A stretch of DNA of 13,502 bases from Actinomycetales bacterium (lineage in GTDB: Bacteria; Actinomycetota; Actinomycetes; Actinomycetales; Microbacteriaceae), in NCBI GenBank assembly GCA_015655255.1, contig JAATFJ010000200.1, positions 1 through 13,502 of the forward strand. The letters run 5' to 3'. The translations under genes were made by a program, and so were the position numbers. Shown here piece by piece: positions 1 to 6,615 of this stretch. Under the pieces are notes generated by a model. That model did no database searches. It was given only the letters and a program-made list of their open reading frames with translations, and had not been told where the DNA came from. The first letter of the stretch is position 1, and each line of letters opens with the position of its first letter.

Positions 1-2
1 CG

Positions 3-728
3 ACGTTCACGGAGGGCACGCTCACCGTCGGCGTCCCGGAGAACCTCCCCTACTCGGGGACGGAGGGCACGGATGCGACGGGCACCGACGTCGACCTCCT
101 CAAGACCATCGCCGCGGCCGAGTGTCTCGACATCGCCTTCGACTCCATCACCTACGCCAACGGAATCGCCATGATCACCGAGCAGCACAAGGCCGACATC
201 ATCACGGGCGGCTGGTACGTCACGGAGGAGAGGGCGGAGCAGGTCGGCTTCACCTCGCCGACGCAGTACGACACCATTGGCATCGTCTCCGCGGACGGCA
301 TCAGCACGGTGGACGAGCTCACCGAGGTCGGCGAGGTCGGATCCGGCGTCGGGTTCTCGTGGGAGGCGGACGCCTCCGCGCTCCTCGGCGACAACTACAA
401 CAGCTACGCGGGCACGGTCGAGATGAAGCAGGACCTGGAGAACGGGCGCATTCAGGCGGCCCTCGACGGCTACGCCGTCGCCGTCGTCGCCTACGCCGAC
501 ACCGACTTCATCGTGGAGCCCTCCGAGTCGGACCCGCGCATCGCCATCACCGAGGACAAGCCGATCATCGCCTACCCGATCGACCCGGACAACGCGGACC
601 TCTCCGACGCGATCAGCGAGCTCATCGACACCTACCGCGAGGACGGGACCCTCGAGGAGCTCTTGGACGAATACGACCTCGCCTCCCTCATGGTCCCCGC
701 GGACGTCGCAGCGACGTCCATCCGCTGA
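3..728 (+). CDS. Amino-acid-type ABC transporter solute-binding protein (5' end missing)
   Basis: This is an extracellular ligand receptor of a polar-amino-acid-type ABC importer (bacterial solute-binding protein family 3). The frame is open from the window edge, so the signal/lipoprotein peptide and true start lie outside. The 241 visible residues begin in lobe 1 with TLTVGVPENLPYSG, followed by the family pattern D-V-D-L-L-K and then TEERAEQVGFTSP (residues 74-86 of the visible part), the usual hinge-adjacent signature. LENGRIQAALDG (145-156) matches the region that supplies an Asp to the ligand amino group in HisJ-like proteins. The C-terminal helix region (YREDGTLEELLDEY) is also typical. 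It ends 21 bases before the ATPase gene and heads the operon. The ligand cannot be named: two positions that are Ser in HisJ/LAO-type receptors appear to be Trp/Tyr here (WY at 71-72). Confidence 0.9.
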   Translation, partial: TFTEGTLTVGVPENLPYSGTEGTDATGTDVDLLKTIAAAECLDIAFDSITYANGIAMITEQHKADIITGGWYVTEERAEQVGFTSPTQYDTIGIVSADGISTVDELTEVGEVGSGVGFSWEADASALLGDNYNSYAGTVEMKQDLENGRIQAALDGYAVAVVAYADTDFIVEPSESDPRIAITEDKPIIAYPIDPDNADLSDAISELIDTYREDGTLEELLDEYDLASLMVPADVAATSIR

Positions 729-749
729 GCGGCGAGGAGAGGAGCTGCC

Positions 750-1535
750 ATGCCCGGTCCCCTTCTCACCCGGCCCAACGAGCTCGCCATCGCGGGCGTC
801 GAAATCGAGCATCTGTCGAAGAGCTTCGGCTCCCATCTCGTCCTCGACGACATCTCCATGTCGGTGAAGCCGGGGAGCGTCACCGCCCTCATCGGGCCGT
901 CGGGGTCCGGGAAGAGCACGCTGCTGCGCTGCGTCAACCTCCTGGAGACGCCGGATGCGGGGTCGGTCGCCGTGGGCTCCCAGCGCATAGAAGCGGGCGC
1001 CCTGCCGCGCGCGAAGGAGCTGCTCAACCTGCGCAGGCAGGTGGGCATGGTCTTCCAGTCTTTCAACCTCTTCCCGCATCTGACGGTGCTGCGCAACATC
1101 GCCTTCCCGCAGGAGAAGATCCTCGGCAGGGATCGCGCGGAGGCGGAGGAGCGCGCGCTGACGCTTCTCGATCGCGTCGGCCTGAGGGACAAGGCGCAGG
1201 CCCACCCCACGCGCTGCTCCGGCGGCCAGCAGCAGCGCATCGCGATCGTGCGCGCGCTCGCGCTCAACCCCCGCGCCATGCTGTTCGACGAGCCGACGAG
1301 CGCGCTGGACCCGGAGGTCGGCGTCGAAGTGCTTACGGTCATGCGGGAGCTCGCCGACACGGGCATGACGATGATCGTCGTGACGCACGAGATGCAGTTC
1401 GCGCGGGAGGTCTCCGACCACCTCGTCGTGATGGCCGACGGCCACGTCATCGAGGAGGGCGATCCCGCCGCGATCATGGCCGATCCGCAGGAGGAGCGCA
1501 CCCGGCGCTTCCTCCATGCCGTGATGGATCGGTGA
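750..1535 (+). CDS. Amino-acid-type ABC importer ATP-binding subunit
   Basis: This 261-residue ATPase powers the importer encoded around it (GlnQ/HisP class, cytoplasmic face of the membrane). Visible motifs are Walker A GPSGSGKST (49-57), Q-loop VFQSFNLFPH (101-110), ABC signature CSGGQQQR (156-163), Walker B AMLFDEPTSALD (176-187) and the H-loop His in VVTHEM (H213). The phrase FNLFPHLTVLRN is typical of polar amino acid ATPases. The signature begins with Cys in place of the usual Leu, a tolerated variant. ATG 750 follows GGAG at 741-744 with a 5-base gap. About 18 residues precede the first typical strand, which is slightly long, so an in-frame downstream start cannot be excluded. It sits between the binding protein and the first permease. 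Confidence 0.95.
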   Translation: MPGPLLTRPNELAIAGVEIEHLSKSFGSHLVLDDISMSVKPGSVTALIGPSGSGKSTLLRCVNLLETPDAGSVAVGSQRIEAGALPRAKELLNLRRQVGMVFQSFNLFPHLTVLRNIAFPQEKILGRDRAEAEERALTLLDRVGLRDKAQAHPTRCSGGQQQRIAIVRALALNPRAMLFDEPTSALDPEVGVEVLTVMRELADTGMTMIVVTHEMQFAREVSDHLVVMADGHVIEEGDPAAIMADPQEERTRRFLHAVMDR

Positions 1536-1540
1536 TCGGG

Positions 1541-2185
1541 ATGCCGGACGTCGTCACGGTCGTTCTCCTCGGACTCCCCCTCACGCTCCTCGTGACCGCG
1601 CTCGCCTACGCGATCGGCCTCGTCGGCGGCATCCCGCTCATGCTCGCGCTCCGCTCCCGGCATGCACCCGTGCGTCTCGCCGTGCGCCTGCTCGTCGATC
1701 TCATCCGCGGGATACCGCCGATCGTGTGGCTCTTCCTCCTGTACTTCGGGGTGTCGATCGGCACCGTGCGATTCGACTCGCTCACGGCGGCGATCATCGG
1801 GCTCGGCGTCATCGCCTCCGCATACCTCGCGGAGATCTACCGCGGCGGATTCGCGACGCTTCCGCACGGGCAAGCGGAGGCGGCAGCGGCGCTCGGCTTC
1901 GGGAGCACGACGACCTTTGCCCGCATCCTTGCCCCTCAGGCGCTGCGCACCTCGCTGCCGTCGATGACGGCGTACCTGCTGTCGCTCATCAAGGATTCCT
2001 CGATCGCCTCGACGATCGGGGTCGCGGACATGGTCTTCCAGGCGAACCTGTTCACCCGTCAGCACACCGCGGATGGGGGCTTCGCCGCCTTCTTCGTCGC
2101 CGCGGCCGTCTACCTGGCCATCAGCGTCCCCGTCGCGATCGCGGTACGCCGCCTCGATACCCGCCTGCAGAGGAGCCACCGATGA
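1541..2185 (+). CDS. Amino-acid-type ABC importer permease, subunit 1
   Basis: This is an integral-membrane subunit (214 residues) of the HisM/HisQ-like polar amino acid permease family. Hydrophobic spans are visible at about 5-37, 57-75, 80-98, 140-160 and 180-202. The cytoplasmic EAA loop that docks on the ATPase is clear at 113-140 (EAAAALGF through RTSLP). R-G-I-P-P at 56-60 is the conserved motif before the third span. ATG 1541 gives the same length, 214 residues, as the second permease. An in-frame GTG at 1532 overlaps the ATPase stop (GTGA) and would add three residues; neither start has a convincing ribosome site, so coupling to the ATPase is likely. The stop overlaps the next ATG by four bases (ATGA). 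Confidence 0.92.
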   Translation: MPDVVTVVLLGLPLTLLVTALAYAIGLVGGIPLMLALRSRHAPVRLAVRLLVDLIRGIPPIVWLFLLYFGVSIGTVRFDSLTAAIIGLGVIASAYLAEIYRGGFATLPHGQAEAAAALGFGSTTTFARILAPQALRTSLPSMTAYLLSLIKDSSIASTIGVADMVFQANLFTRQHTADGGFAAFFVAAAVYLAISVPVAIAVRRLDTRLQRSHR

Positions 2186-2826
2186 CGATCGCCGACTACC
2201 TCCCGAGTCTCGCCCAGGGGCTCATCGTGAGCCTGCAGCTCACCGTCGTCTCCGTGGTCTTCGGCTACGTACTCGGACTCCTTTTCGCCCTCGGCGTCTC
2301 CTCACGGCACGCAGGGCTGAAGTGGCCCTCGCTCGTCGTCGTCGAGGTCGGACGCGGGATCCCCGCACTCGTCGTGCTGTACATCGTGTACTTCGGACTG
2401 CCCGCCCTGGGACTCGTCTTCGACTCGTTCTGGTCCGCGGCGGTTGCCCTCACCTTCACGGCGGGTGCGTACTCCTCCGAGATGATCCGGGCGGGCATCC
2501 AGTCGGTCCCCACGGGCCAGGTGGAAGCGGCCGCCGCGCTCGGATTCGCGCGGGGGACCTCGTTCCTCCGCATCGTCCTGCTCCAGGGGCTGCGCTCGGC
2601 GATCCCCGCCCTCATGGGGCTCGCGATCATGTCTTTCCAGGCGACGTCCCTCGCCTACTCGATCTCCGCGGATGAACTCATGGCCGAGTCCTACAAAGCG
2701 AGCTCCATCACCTTCGAGTACCTCGAGGTGTATGCCGTGACGGGGCTCGTCTACGCGGCGATCGCCGTGCCCGCGACGTGGCTCTCCGTGCTCGTCGAGC
2801 GCCGTCTCGCCCGGGGACAATCATGA
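2182..2826 (+). CDS. Amino-acid-type ABC importer permease, subunit 2
   Basis: This is the second membrane subunit (214 residues), homologous to the first, so the channel is probably a heterodimer. Spans are visible at about 12-40, 50-70, 83-97, 140-160 and 184-205. The EAA loop is at 115-141 (EAAAALGF through RSAIP), and G-R-G-I-P at 57-61 matches the R-G-I-P motif of its partner. ATG 2182 overlaps the upstream stop (ATGA), and AGAGGAG at 2170-2176 lies 5 bases before it, a good ribosome site. The stop (2824-2826) overlaps an ATG at 2823 that opens a 9-codon reading frame leading into the next gene, which suggests continued translational coupling. Confidence 0.93.
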   Translation: MTIADYLPSLAQGLIVSLQLTVVSVVFGYVLGLLFALGVSSRHAGLKWPSLVVVEVGRGIPALVVLYIVYFGLPALGLVFDSFWSAAVALTFTAGAYSSEMIRAGIQSVPTGQVEAAAALGFARGTSFLRIVLLQGLRSAIPALMGLAIMSFQATSLAYSISADELMAESYKASSITFEYLEVYAVTGLVYAAIAVPATWLSVLVERRLARGQS

Positions 2827-2852
2827 GCACAAGGAAGGAAGGGAACGGATGA
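2823..2852 (+). other. Possible 9-codon linker ORF between permease and racemase-like gene
   Basis: ATG 2823 overlaps the permease stop as ATGA and reads MSTRKEGNG before TGA at 2850-2852, which overlaps the two adjacent ATGs (2849 and 2852) of the next gene. The GGAAGGG used by the downstream gene lies inside it. It could be a bridge that keeps ribosomes on the message, or a coincidence of purine-rich leader sequence. No function is claimed for the peptide. Confidence 0.25.
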
Positions 2853-3661
2853 TGACCGAGAGGAAGACGATCACCTGGATCGAGGCCACGCACGGGGATC
2901 CGGCGCTGAGCCGACTCTGGCGCTTCCTCGCCACCGAGGTGGAGCGGCTCGCCGAGGGGCGCGTGGACGTGCTCCTCCGACACATCGGGACGGATGCCGG
3001 GGGGATCCGCACCCCCGCGAACCGGCTCATGAACGACGCCGCGATCCTCGCCGCCGTCCTCGACGCGCAGGAGAACTCCGATGCCATCGTCCTCGGCTGC
3101 TGGGGAGCGCCCACCCGCGCCGTCCGCGCGGCGTCGCGGGTCCCCGTCTCGAGCCTCGCGGACGGGAGCGTACGCGCCATCGGCAGCCTCGCGACGCGCG
3201 CGGTGATGGTCACCGTGTCGCCCGCGCTCGTGCCGATCTTCGAGGAGGACCTCGTCGGGCTCGGCGCGACGGGATTCCTCGCCGACCGCCCCGTGCGCTC
3301 CTACGATCCGGAGTCGAGCCACGCGGACGTCGTACGGGCGATCGATGATCCCACCGACCTCATCGCGCGGTTCGACGCCGTCGCGCGCACCGCCGTCGAC
3401 GACGGAGCGGATGCCGTCCTCGTCGGCTGCGGGTACCTCGCACCGCTGTTCACCCATCACGGCTACACCGCGGTCACGGGGCACCCCGACGTGCCCGTCG
3501 TCGACTGCAACCGCCTCGCCCTCAGCCACGTCCTCCAGCTGAGCGAGCTCGCGGACGCCGGCATCGTCCCCTCGCCGCGCGGATACGCGCGCCCCACGGG
3601 GCATCGGGCCGAGGCGCTCGCGGCCGCAGCGCGGCGCCTCCTCCCCGGCGACGCACGCTGA
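2849..3661 (+). CDS. Asp/Glu/hydantoin racemase superfamily protein
   Basis: This 270-residue protein belongs to the superfamily of aspartate/glutamate racemases, hydantoin racemases, maleate isomerases and arylmalonate decarboxylases, which use one or two active-site cysteines for proton transfer next to a carboxylate. Both cysteine loops are visible: VLGCWGAP (C84) and VLVGCGYLAP (C194), about 110 residues apart as in two-cysteine racemases/isomerases. PVSSLADGSVRAIGSLATRAVMVTV resembles the usual segment between the lobes. The length fits HyuE- or maleate-isomerase-like members. ATG 2849 and ATG 2852 are both possible; GGAAGGG at 2837-2843 gives gaps of 5 or 8 bases. It lies 22 bases after the importer genes and 59 before the monooxygenase, so it probably acts on the imported compound or a product of it. 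The substrate is not recognisable. Confidence 0.85.
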   Translation: MMTERKTITWIEATHGDPALSRLWRFLATEVERLAEGRVDVLLRHIGTDAGGIRTPANRLMNDAAILAAVLDAQENSDAIVLGCWGAPTRAVRAASRVPVSSLADGSVRAIGSLATRAVMVTVSPALVPIFEEDLVGLGATGFLADRPVRSYDPESSHADVVRAIDDPTDLIARFDAVARTAVDDGADAVLVGCGYLAPLFTHHGYTAVTGHPDVPVVDCNRLALSHVLQLSELADAGIVPSPRGYARPTGHRAEALAAAARRLLPGDAR

Positions 3662-3670
3662 GAGCGCGCA

Positions 3671-3704
3671 CGAACCCGCACGAACCCGCACGAACCCGCA
3701 CGAA
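3671..3704 (+). repeat. Tandem 10-bp repeat upstream of the monooxygenase
   Basis: The unit CGAACCCGCA occurs three times head to tail (3671-3700), followed by a partial fourth copy CGAA (3701-3704) that runs into the ribosome-site region. The period is close to one helical turn, so any bound protein would see the copies on one face. Slippage would change the length of the gap but not the reading frame of the gene. It could be a regulator-binding array or a neutral expansion. Confidence 0.9.
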
Positions 3705-3710
3705 AGGAAA
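3703..3710 (+). promoter_or_regulatory. Ribosome binding site of the monooxygenase gene
   Basis: AAAGGAAA directly follows the tandem repeat and ends 10 bases before ATG 3721. It is the only purine-rich stretch in this otherwise C-rich leader and supports the chosen start. The spacing is at the long end of the normal range. Confidence 0.5.
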
Positions 3711-3720
3711 CACCCACCCC

Positions 3721-5016
3721 ATGACCACCTACTGCGTGATCGGCGCCGGCGCCGCCGGCCTGTCCACGCTCGCACACCTGATCCGGTCCGGATACGAGGT
3801 CGACTGCTTCGAGCAGACCAATCGCGTCGGAGGGCACTGGCACACGGACTACGAAGCGCTGCACCTCATCACCTCCCGCGACCAGACCGCCTTCGAGGGC
3901 TTCCCCATGCCCGCGGGCTACCCGTACTTCCCTCGACGGGACGAGGTGCGCGACTACATCGAGGCCTATGCGCGCGATCGCGGCCTCCCCGAGCGCATCG
4001 AGTTCGGGACGGCCGTCGTCGCCGTCACACCGCGGGAGGCCGACGGAGCGGTTGGCTCCTCCGGCTGGCGCGTCCGGCTCGGGACAGGCGAGGAGCGGGA
4101 CTACGACGGCGTCTTCGTCGCCAACGGGCACCTGTGGGACGCGAAAGTCCCCGCGATCTCGGTGGGCTTCGCGGGGAAGCAGCTGCACTCCAGCGAGTAC
4201 AGCAACACGGACGACATCGAGGGCGAACGCGTGCTCGTCGTCGGCGCGGGGAACTCCGGCTGCGACCTCGCCGTCGACGCCGCACAGCACCGGTTCGACA
4301 CCGACATCGTGATCCGCGAGGGGACCTTCTTCCAGCCGAAGTCCTACTTCGGGGTCCCCCGGCAGGAGCTGTCGTGGATGTCGCAGTTCTCGGCAGAGGA
4401 GCAGGACTTCCTCGCCCGGATGATGTCGCGCCTCTCCCTGGGCGAGAACAGCGCCTACGGTCTCCCCGAGCCCAAGGAGGGCACCCTCGCCGAGGGCAGG
4501 AGCGTCGTCAACAACCTGCTGCTCTACTGGATGCAGCACGGCCGCATCCACGCCGTCCCCGGCATCGAGGCCATCGAGGGGAGGACCGTGCGGTTCGCCG
4601 ACGGCCGGGAGAGCGAGTACGACACCATCCTGTGGGCCACGGGATTCCACGCCACGCTGCCGTTCCTCGACGACTCCCTCGTCGCACGGAGCCAGGGCGT
4701 CCCGTTGCGCTATGCGGGGGGCATCGTCCCCGCGGGGCTCGAGAAGCTCTACTACATCGGCCTCACGGCGCCACGCGGACCGCAGCTGCCCGTGTACGGC
4801 GTGCAGGCGAAGCTCGCCGCGCGCATGATCGCCCTGCACGAAGCGGCACCGGGCGGCTGCGCCGGGATCGCGGAGCACCTCGCGCAGCGGCGGACCGCCG
4901 ACGACAGGATCGACATCGTGCGCGCCGAGTGGACGGAGCAGCTCGCGGAGGCGGAGCGCGACCTCGACGTCCTCGGCGCCACGCTCGCGGAGGCGCGCGA
5001 TCCCGCCGTGCGCTGA
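3721..5016 (+). CDS. Flavin-containing monooxygenase (class B FMO-like)
   Basis: This 431-residue FAD- and NAD(P)H-dependent monooxygenase would insert one oxygen atom into a soft nucleophile (N or S) of a small substrate. The FAD Rossmann motif is GAGAAG (8-13), with the following acidic residue in DCFEQ. The FMO fingerprint is complete: FAGKQLHSSEY (150-160), F-x-G-x-x-x-H-S-x-x-Y. The NADPH-site motif is GAGNSG (175-180), and WATGFH (305-310) is the conserved ATG-containing segment. The length is typical of bacterial FMOs such as trimethylamine monooxygenases, and shorter than eukaryotic ones. Possible substrates include methylated amines, thioethers or N-hydroxylated amino acid derivatives; the sequence does not decide. 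It is the last gene of the importer operon, with a strong hairpin just after its stop. ATG 3721 is the first start and leads straight into the FAD strand. Confidence 0.92.
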   Translation: MTTYCVIGAGAAGLSTLAHLIRSGYEVDCFEQTNRVGGHWHTDYEALHLITSRDQTAFEGFPMPAGYPYFPRRDEVRDYIEAYARDRGLPERIEFGTAVVAVTPREADGAVGSSGWRVRLGTGEERDYDGVFVANGHLWDAKVPAISVGFAGKQLHSSEYSNTDDIEGERVLVVGAGNSGCDLAVDAAQHRFDTDIVIREGTFFQPKSYFGVPRQELSWMSQFSAEEQDFLARMMSRLSLGENSAYGLPEPKEGTLAEGRSVVNNLLLYWMQHGRIHAVPGIEAIEGRTVRFADGRESEYDTILWATGFHATLPFLDDSLVARSQGVPLRYAGGIVPAGLEKLYYIGLTAPRGPQLPVYGVQAKLAARMIALHEAAPGGCAGIAEHLAQRRTADDRIDIVRAEWTEQLAEAERDLDVLGATLAEARDPAVR

Positions 5017-5021
5017 GGAAC

Positions 5022-5062
5022 GCGGGTCGGCAGGCGACACCTCGGTGCGCCTCCCGACCCGC
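5022..5062 (+). terminator. Strong hairpin terminator after the monooxygenase gene
   Basis: Arms GCGGGTCGG (5022-5030) and CCGACCCGC (5054-5062) pair perfectly. After one C/C mismatch, AGGCG (5032-5036) pairs with CGCCT (5048-5052). After a bulged A, CAC (5038-5040) pairs with GTG (5045-5047) around a CTCG tetraloop. This gives 17 base pairs in all, starting 6 bases after the stop. There is no T-run, which is common for actinobacterial terminators. Confidence 0.75.
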
Positions 5063-5083
5063 ATGCGGCGGCGCGGCACGCTC

Positions 5084-5089
5084 TAGGCT
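5084..5089 (+). promoter_or_regulatory. Promoter -10 (TAGGCT), probably giving a leaderless transcript
   Basis: TAGGCT fits TANNNT and ends 6 bases before ATG 5096, placing the expected transcription start at or next to the A of the start codon. No Shine-Dalgarno-like purine run lies before the ATG (CTTTCCCC). No clear -35 is visible. Confidence 0.6.
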
Positions 5090-5095
5090 TTCCCC

Positions 5096-5962
5096 ATGGG
5101 CAGGACGCGTCAGAAGGACATCGAGCACCCCAGGGCGCGCCTCGACCACGGCGGCGTCGCGAGCATCGAGCCCTCGGAGTTCACAAGCGGCTACGAGCTC
5201 CTCGTCGACGGCACGCCGCAGTCCCACGTCGACCTCGACGACCCCACGCATCTGCACTTCGAGTACGTCGCCCGCATGGGCGCGGTCATCGATCAGCTGC
5301 TCGAACCGGGGCAGCCGCTCACGGCCGTCCATCTGGGCGCGGGAGCCCTCACGATCCCCCGGTACATCGATCGGACGCGGCCGGGCTCGCGGCAGCAGGT
5401 GATCGAGTGGGAGGCTCCGCTCGTCGACCTCGTGCGGGAGAATCTGCCGCTACCCAAGAACGCGCAGATCCGCATCCGGATCGGGGATGCGCGTGCGGGG
5501 CTCGCGAAGCTGCCGACCGCGCTGCGCGGGGCGTGCGACCTCCTCGTCTCCGACGTGTTCTCCGGCGCCCAGACCCCCGCACACCTCACGAGCATCGAGT
5601 TCTACCGCGAGGCGCGCGCCCTGCTGAGCCCCGCGGGCGTGCTCCTCGTCAATGTCGCAGACGGCCCCGGTCTTGCCTTCGCCCGCCGTCAGGTCGCCAC
5701 GATCTCCGCCGTGCTCTCCGAGGTCGCGGTGCTCGCGGATACTCAGATCCTCAAGGGACGCCGTTTCGGGAACCTCGTCGTCGCCGCCTCCGCCGCACCG
5801 TTGCCGAGCACCTGGCTTCCGCGGCTCCTCGCCGCGGGTCCGCATCCGGCGAAGATCGCCCAGGGGGACGAGGTGCGCGCCTTCGCGCAGGGCGCGCTGG
5901 CGATGACCGACGGGGACGCGACCGCCTCCCCTTCCCCCGATGCGTCGATCTTCCTGCGCTGA
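5096..5962 (+). CDS. Spermidine-synthase-fold methyltransferase-like protein
   Basis: This 288-residue protein has the Rossmann fold of the spermidine synthase family, which uses S-adenosylmethionine derivatives. SGYELLVDGTPQSHVDLDDP (31-50) is the N-terminal substrate-region signature of actinobacterial members. AVHLGAGALTIPRYI (77-91) is the nucleotide loop, E104 in VIEWE is the expected ribose-binding acid, GDAR (130-133) is the next motif and LLVSDVFSGAQTP (149-161) holds the catalytic-region Asp (D153). Many actinobacterial proteins labelled spermidine synthase have this shape without a proven aminopropyltransferase role, and no polyamine gene is nearby. A general SAM-dependent methyltransferase is an alternative. 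It is separated from the FMO operon by a hairpin and has its own promoter, so it is probably not part of that unit. Confidence 0.85.
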   Translation: MGRTRQKDIEHPRARLDHGGVASIEPSEFTSGYELLVDGTPQSHVDLDDPTHLHFEYVARMGAVIDQLLEPGQPLTAVHLGAGALTIPRYIDRTRPGSRQQVIEWEAPLVDLVRENLPLPKNAQIRIRIGDARAGLAKLPTALRGACDLLVSDVFSGAQTPAHLTSIEFYREARALLSPAGVLLVNVADGPGLAFARRQVATISAVLSEVAVLADTQILKGRRFGNLVVAASAAPLPSTWLPRLLAAGPHPAKIAQGDEVRAFAQGALAMTDGDATASPSPDASIFLR

Positions 5963-5977
5963 TCGCCGGCTTCCGGG

Positions 5978-6008
5978 CGTGCCGGGTGGCTCCGCGGAGC
6001 GCGGCACG
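5978..6008 (+). terminator. Hairpin after the spermidine-synthase-like gene
   Basis: CGTGCCG (5978-5984) pairs with CGGCACG (6002-6008), enclosing the perfect 12-bp palindrome GCTCCGCGGAGC (5989-6000). It lies 15 bases after the stop. There is no T-run. The right edge abuts the putative promoter of the next gene, so it could also be a regulator site. Confidence 0.5.
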
Positions 6009-6009
6009 G

Positions 6010-6015
6010 CAGACT
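6010..6015 (+). promoter_or_regulatory. Possible -10 (CAGACT) for the TPR-like gene
   Basis: CAGACT differs from TANNNT only at the first base and lies 27 bases before ATG 6043. This gives room for a short leader carrying AAGGAG at 6032-6037, 5 bases before the ATG. TAGGCG at 6015-6020 is an overlapping alternative. Confidence 0.3.
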
Positions 6016-6042
6016 AGGCGGGACGGCGCGGAAGGAGAGCAC

Positions 6043-6570
6043 ATGAGTTTCATCCAGGGGTACGACTCGGAGACTCTTCGCGAACGGGTGAACCCCGCGG
6101 AGTGTGCCGATCGGCTCGCCGAGATCGAGTCTCAGCGCAGCCTTCCCGCGCTCATGGAGCGGGTGTGGCTGCTCAAGGTCCTCGACCGGCTGGATGAAGC
6201 GCTCACGCTCTCCGAGGAAGCCGTCCGCGTGGCACGCATGGCGGGGACGCGCAAGGACGTGCTCCGCGCCCGCGTCCTGCATGCGACGATCCTGCAGTAC
6301 CGCGGCGCTCATGCCGCAGCCGAGCAGGAATTGGCGACCTGCGCCACGGAGGCGGAGGGCCACGGCTGGTCCCCCATCGCGGCGTTCGCGATGCAGCATC
6401 ACGGCAAGAACGCCTACGACGCGGGCGATTTCGAGCAGGCGCGGGAGAGTCTCACCAAGGCCCTGTTCCTCCGGAGGAAGGCCGGTGCCGACGACGGCGA
6501 GCTGGAGCCGCTGCTCCTCGCGATCGACGCCGCGGAACGCCGCAGGTCGGTCCCCCTCGTCGCCAGCTGA
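6043..6570 (+). CDS. Small helical TPR-like protein of unknown function
   Basis: This 175-residue cytoplasmic protein has no signal peptide or membrane span. It is almost entirely amphipathic helix with TPR-like spacing. VWLLKVLDRLDEALTLSEEAVRVARMAG (41-68) and GKNAYDAGDFEQARESLTKALFLRRKAG (121-148) both follow the helix-turn-helix pattern with the conserved G/A/Y/A positions, with a third, looser unit between them (about 72-106). TPR modules mediate protein-protein contacts, so it may be an adaptor; no enzyme motif is present. The start is well supported by AAGGAG 5 bases before ATG 6043. It lies 45 bases upstream of the SprT-like gene, but that gene appears to have its own promoter, so a functional link is uncertain. 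Confidence 0.8.
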   Translation: MSFIQGYDSETLRERVNPAECADRLAEIESQRSLPALMERVWLLKVLDRLDEALTLSEEAVRVARMAGTRKDVLRARVLHATILQYRGAHAAAEQELATCATEAEGHGWSPIAAFAMQHHGKNAYDAGDFEQARESLTKALFLRRKAGADDGELEPLLLAIDAAERRRSVPLVAS

Positions 6571-6603
6571 ACGGCGCCGCACCGGGATGTCCCTGGCACG
6601 AGT

Positions 6604-6609
6604 TAGCCT
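6604..6609 (+). promoter_or_regulatory. Promoter -10 (TAGCCT), probably giving a leaderless transcript
   Basis: TAGCCT ends 6 bases before ATG 6616, the same geometry as at 5084-5089. The intervening GAATTC offers no ribosome site. No clear -35 is visible. Confidence 0.6.
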
Positions 6610-6615
6610 GAATTC

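Noticed and set aside
632..2179. Long minus-strand open frame opposite the importer genes
   Set aside because: The low-complexity Arg/Glu-rich product mirrors the high GC of the plus-strand genes, and no domain is visible.
122..2185. A single long plus-strand open frame covering the binding protein, ATPase and first permease region
   Set aside because: Only the part from about 1541 looks like protein. The rest is Arg/His/Gly-rich text read in the wrong frame over two well-supported genes.
3671..3704. Possible CRISPR array
   Set aside because: The units are 10 bp and directly adjacent, with no spacers.
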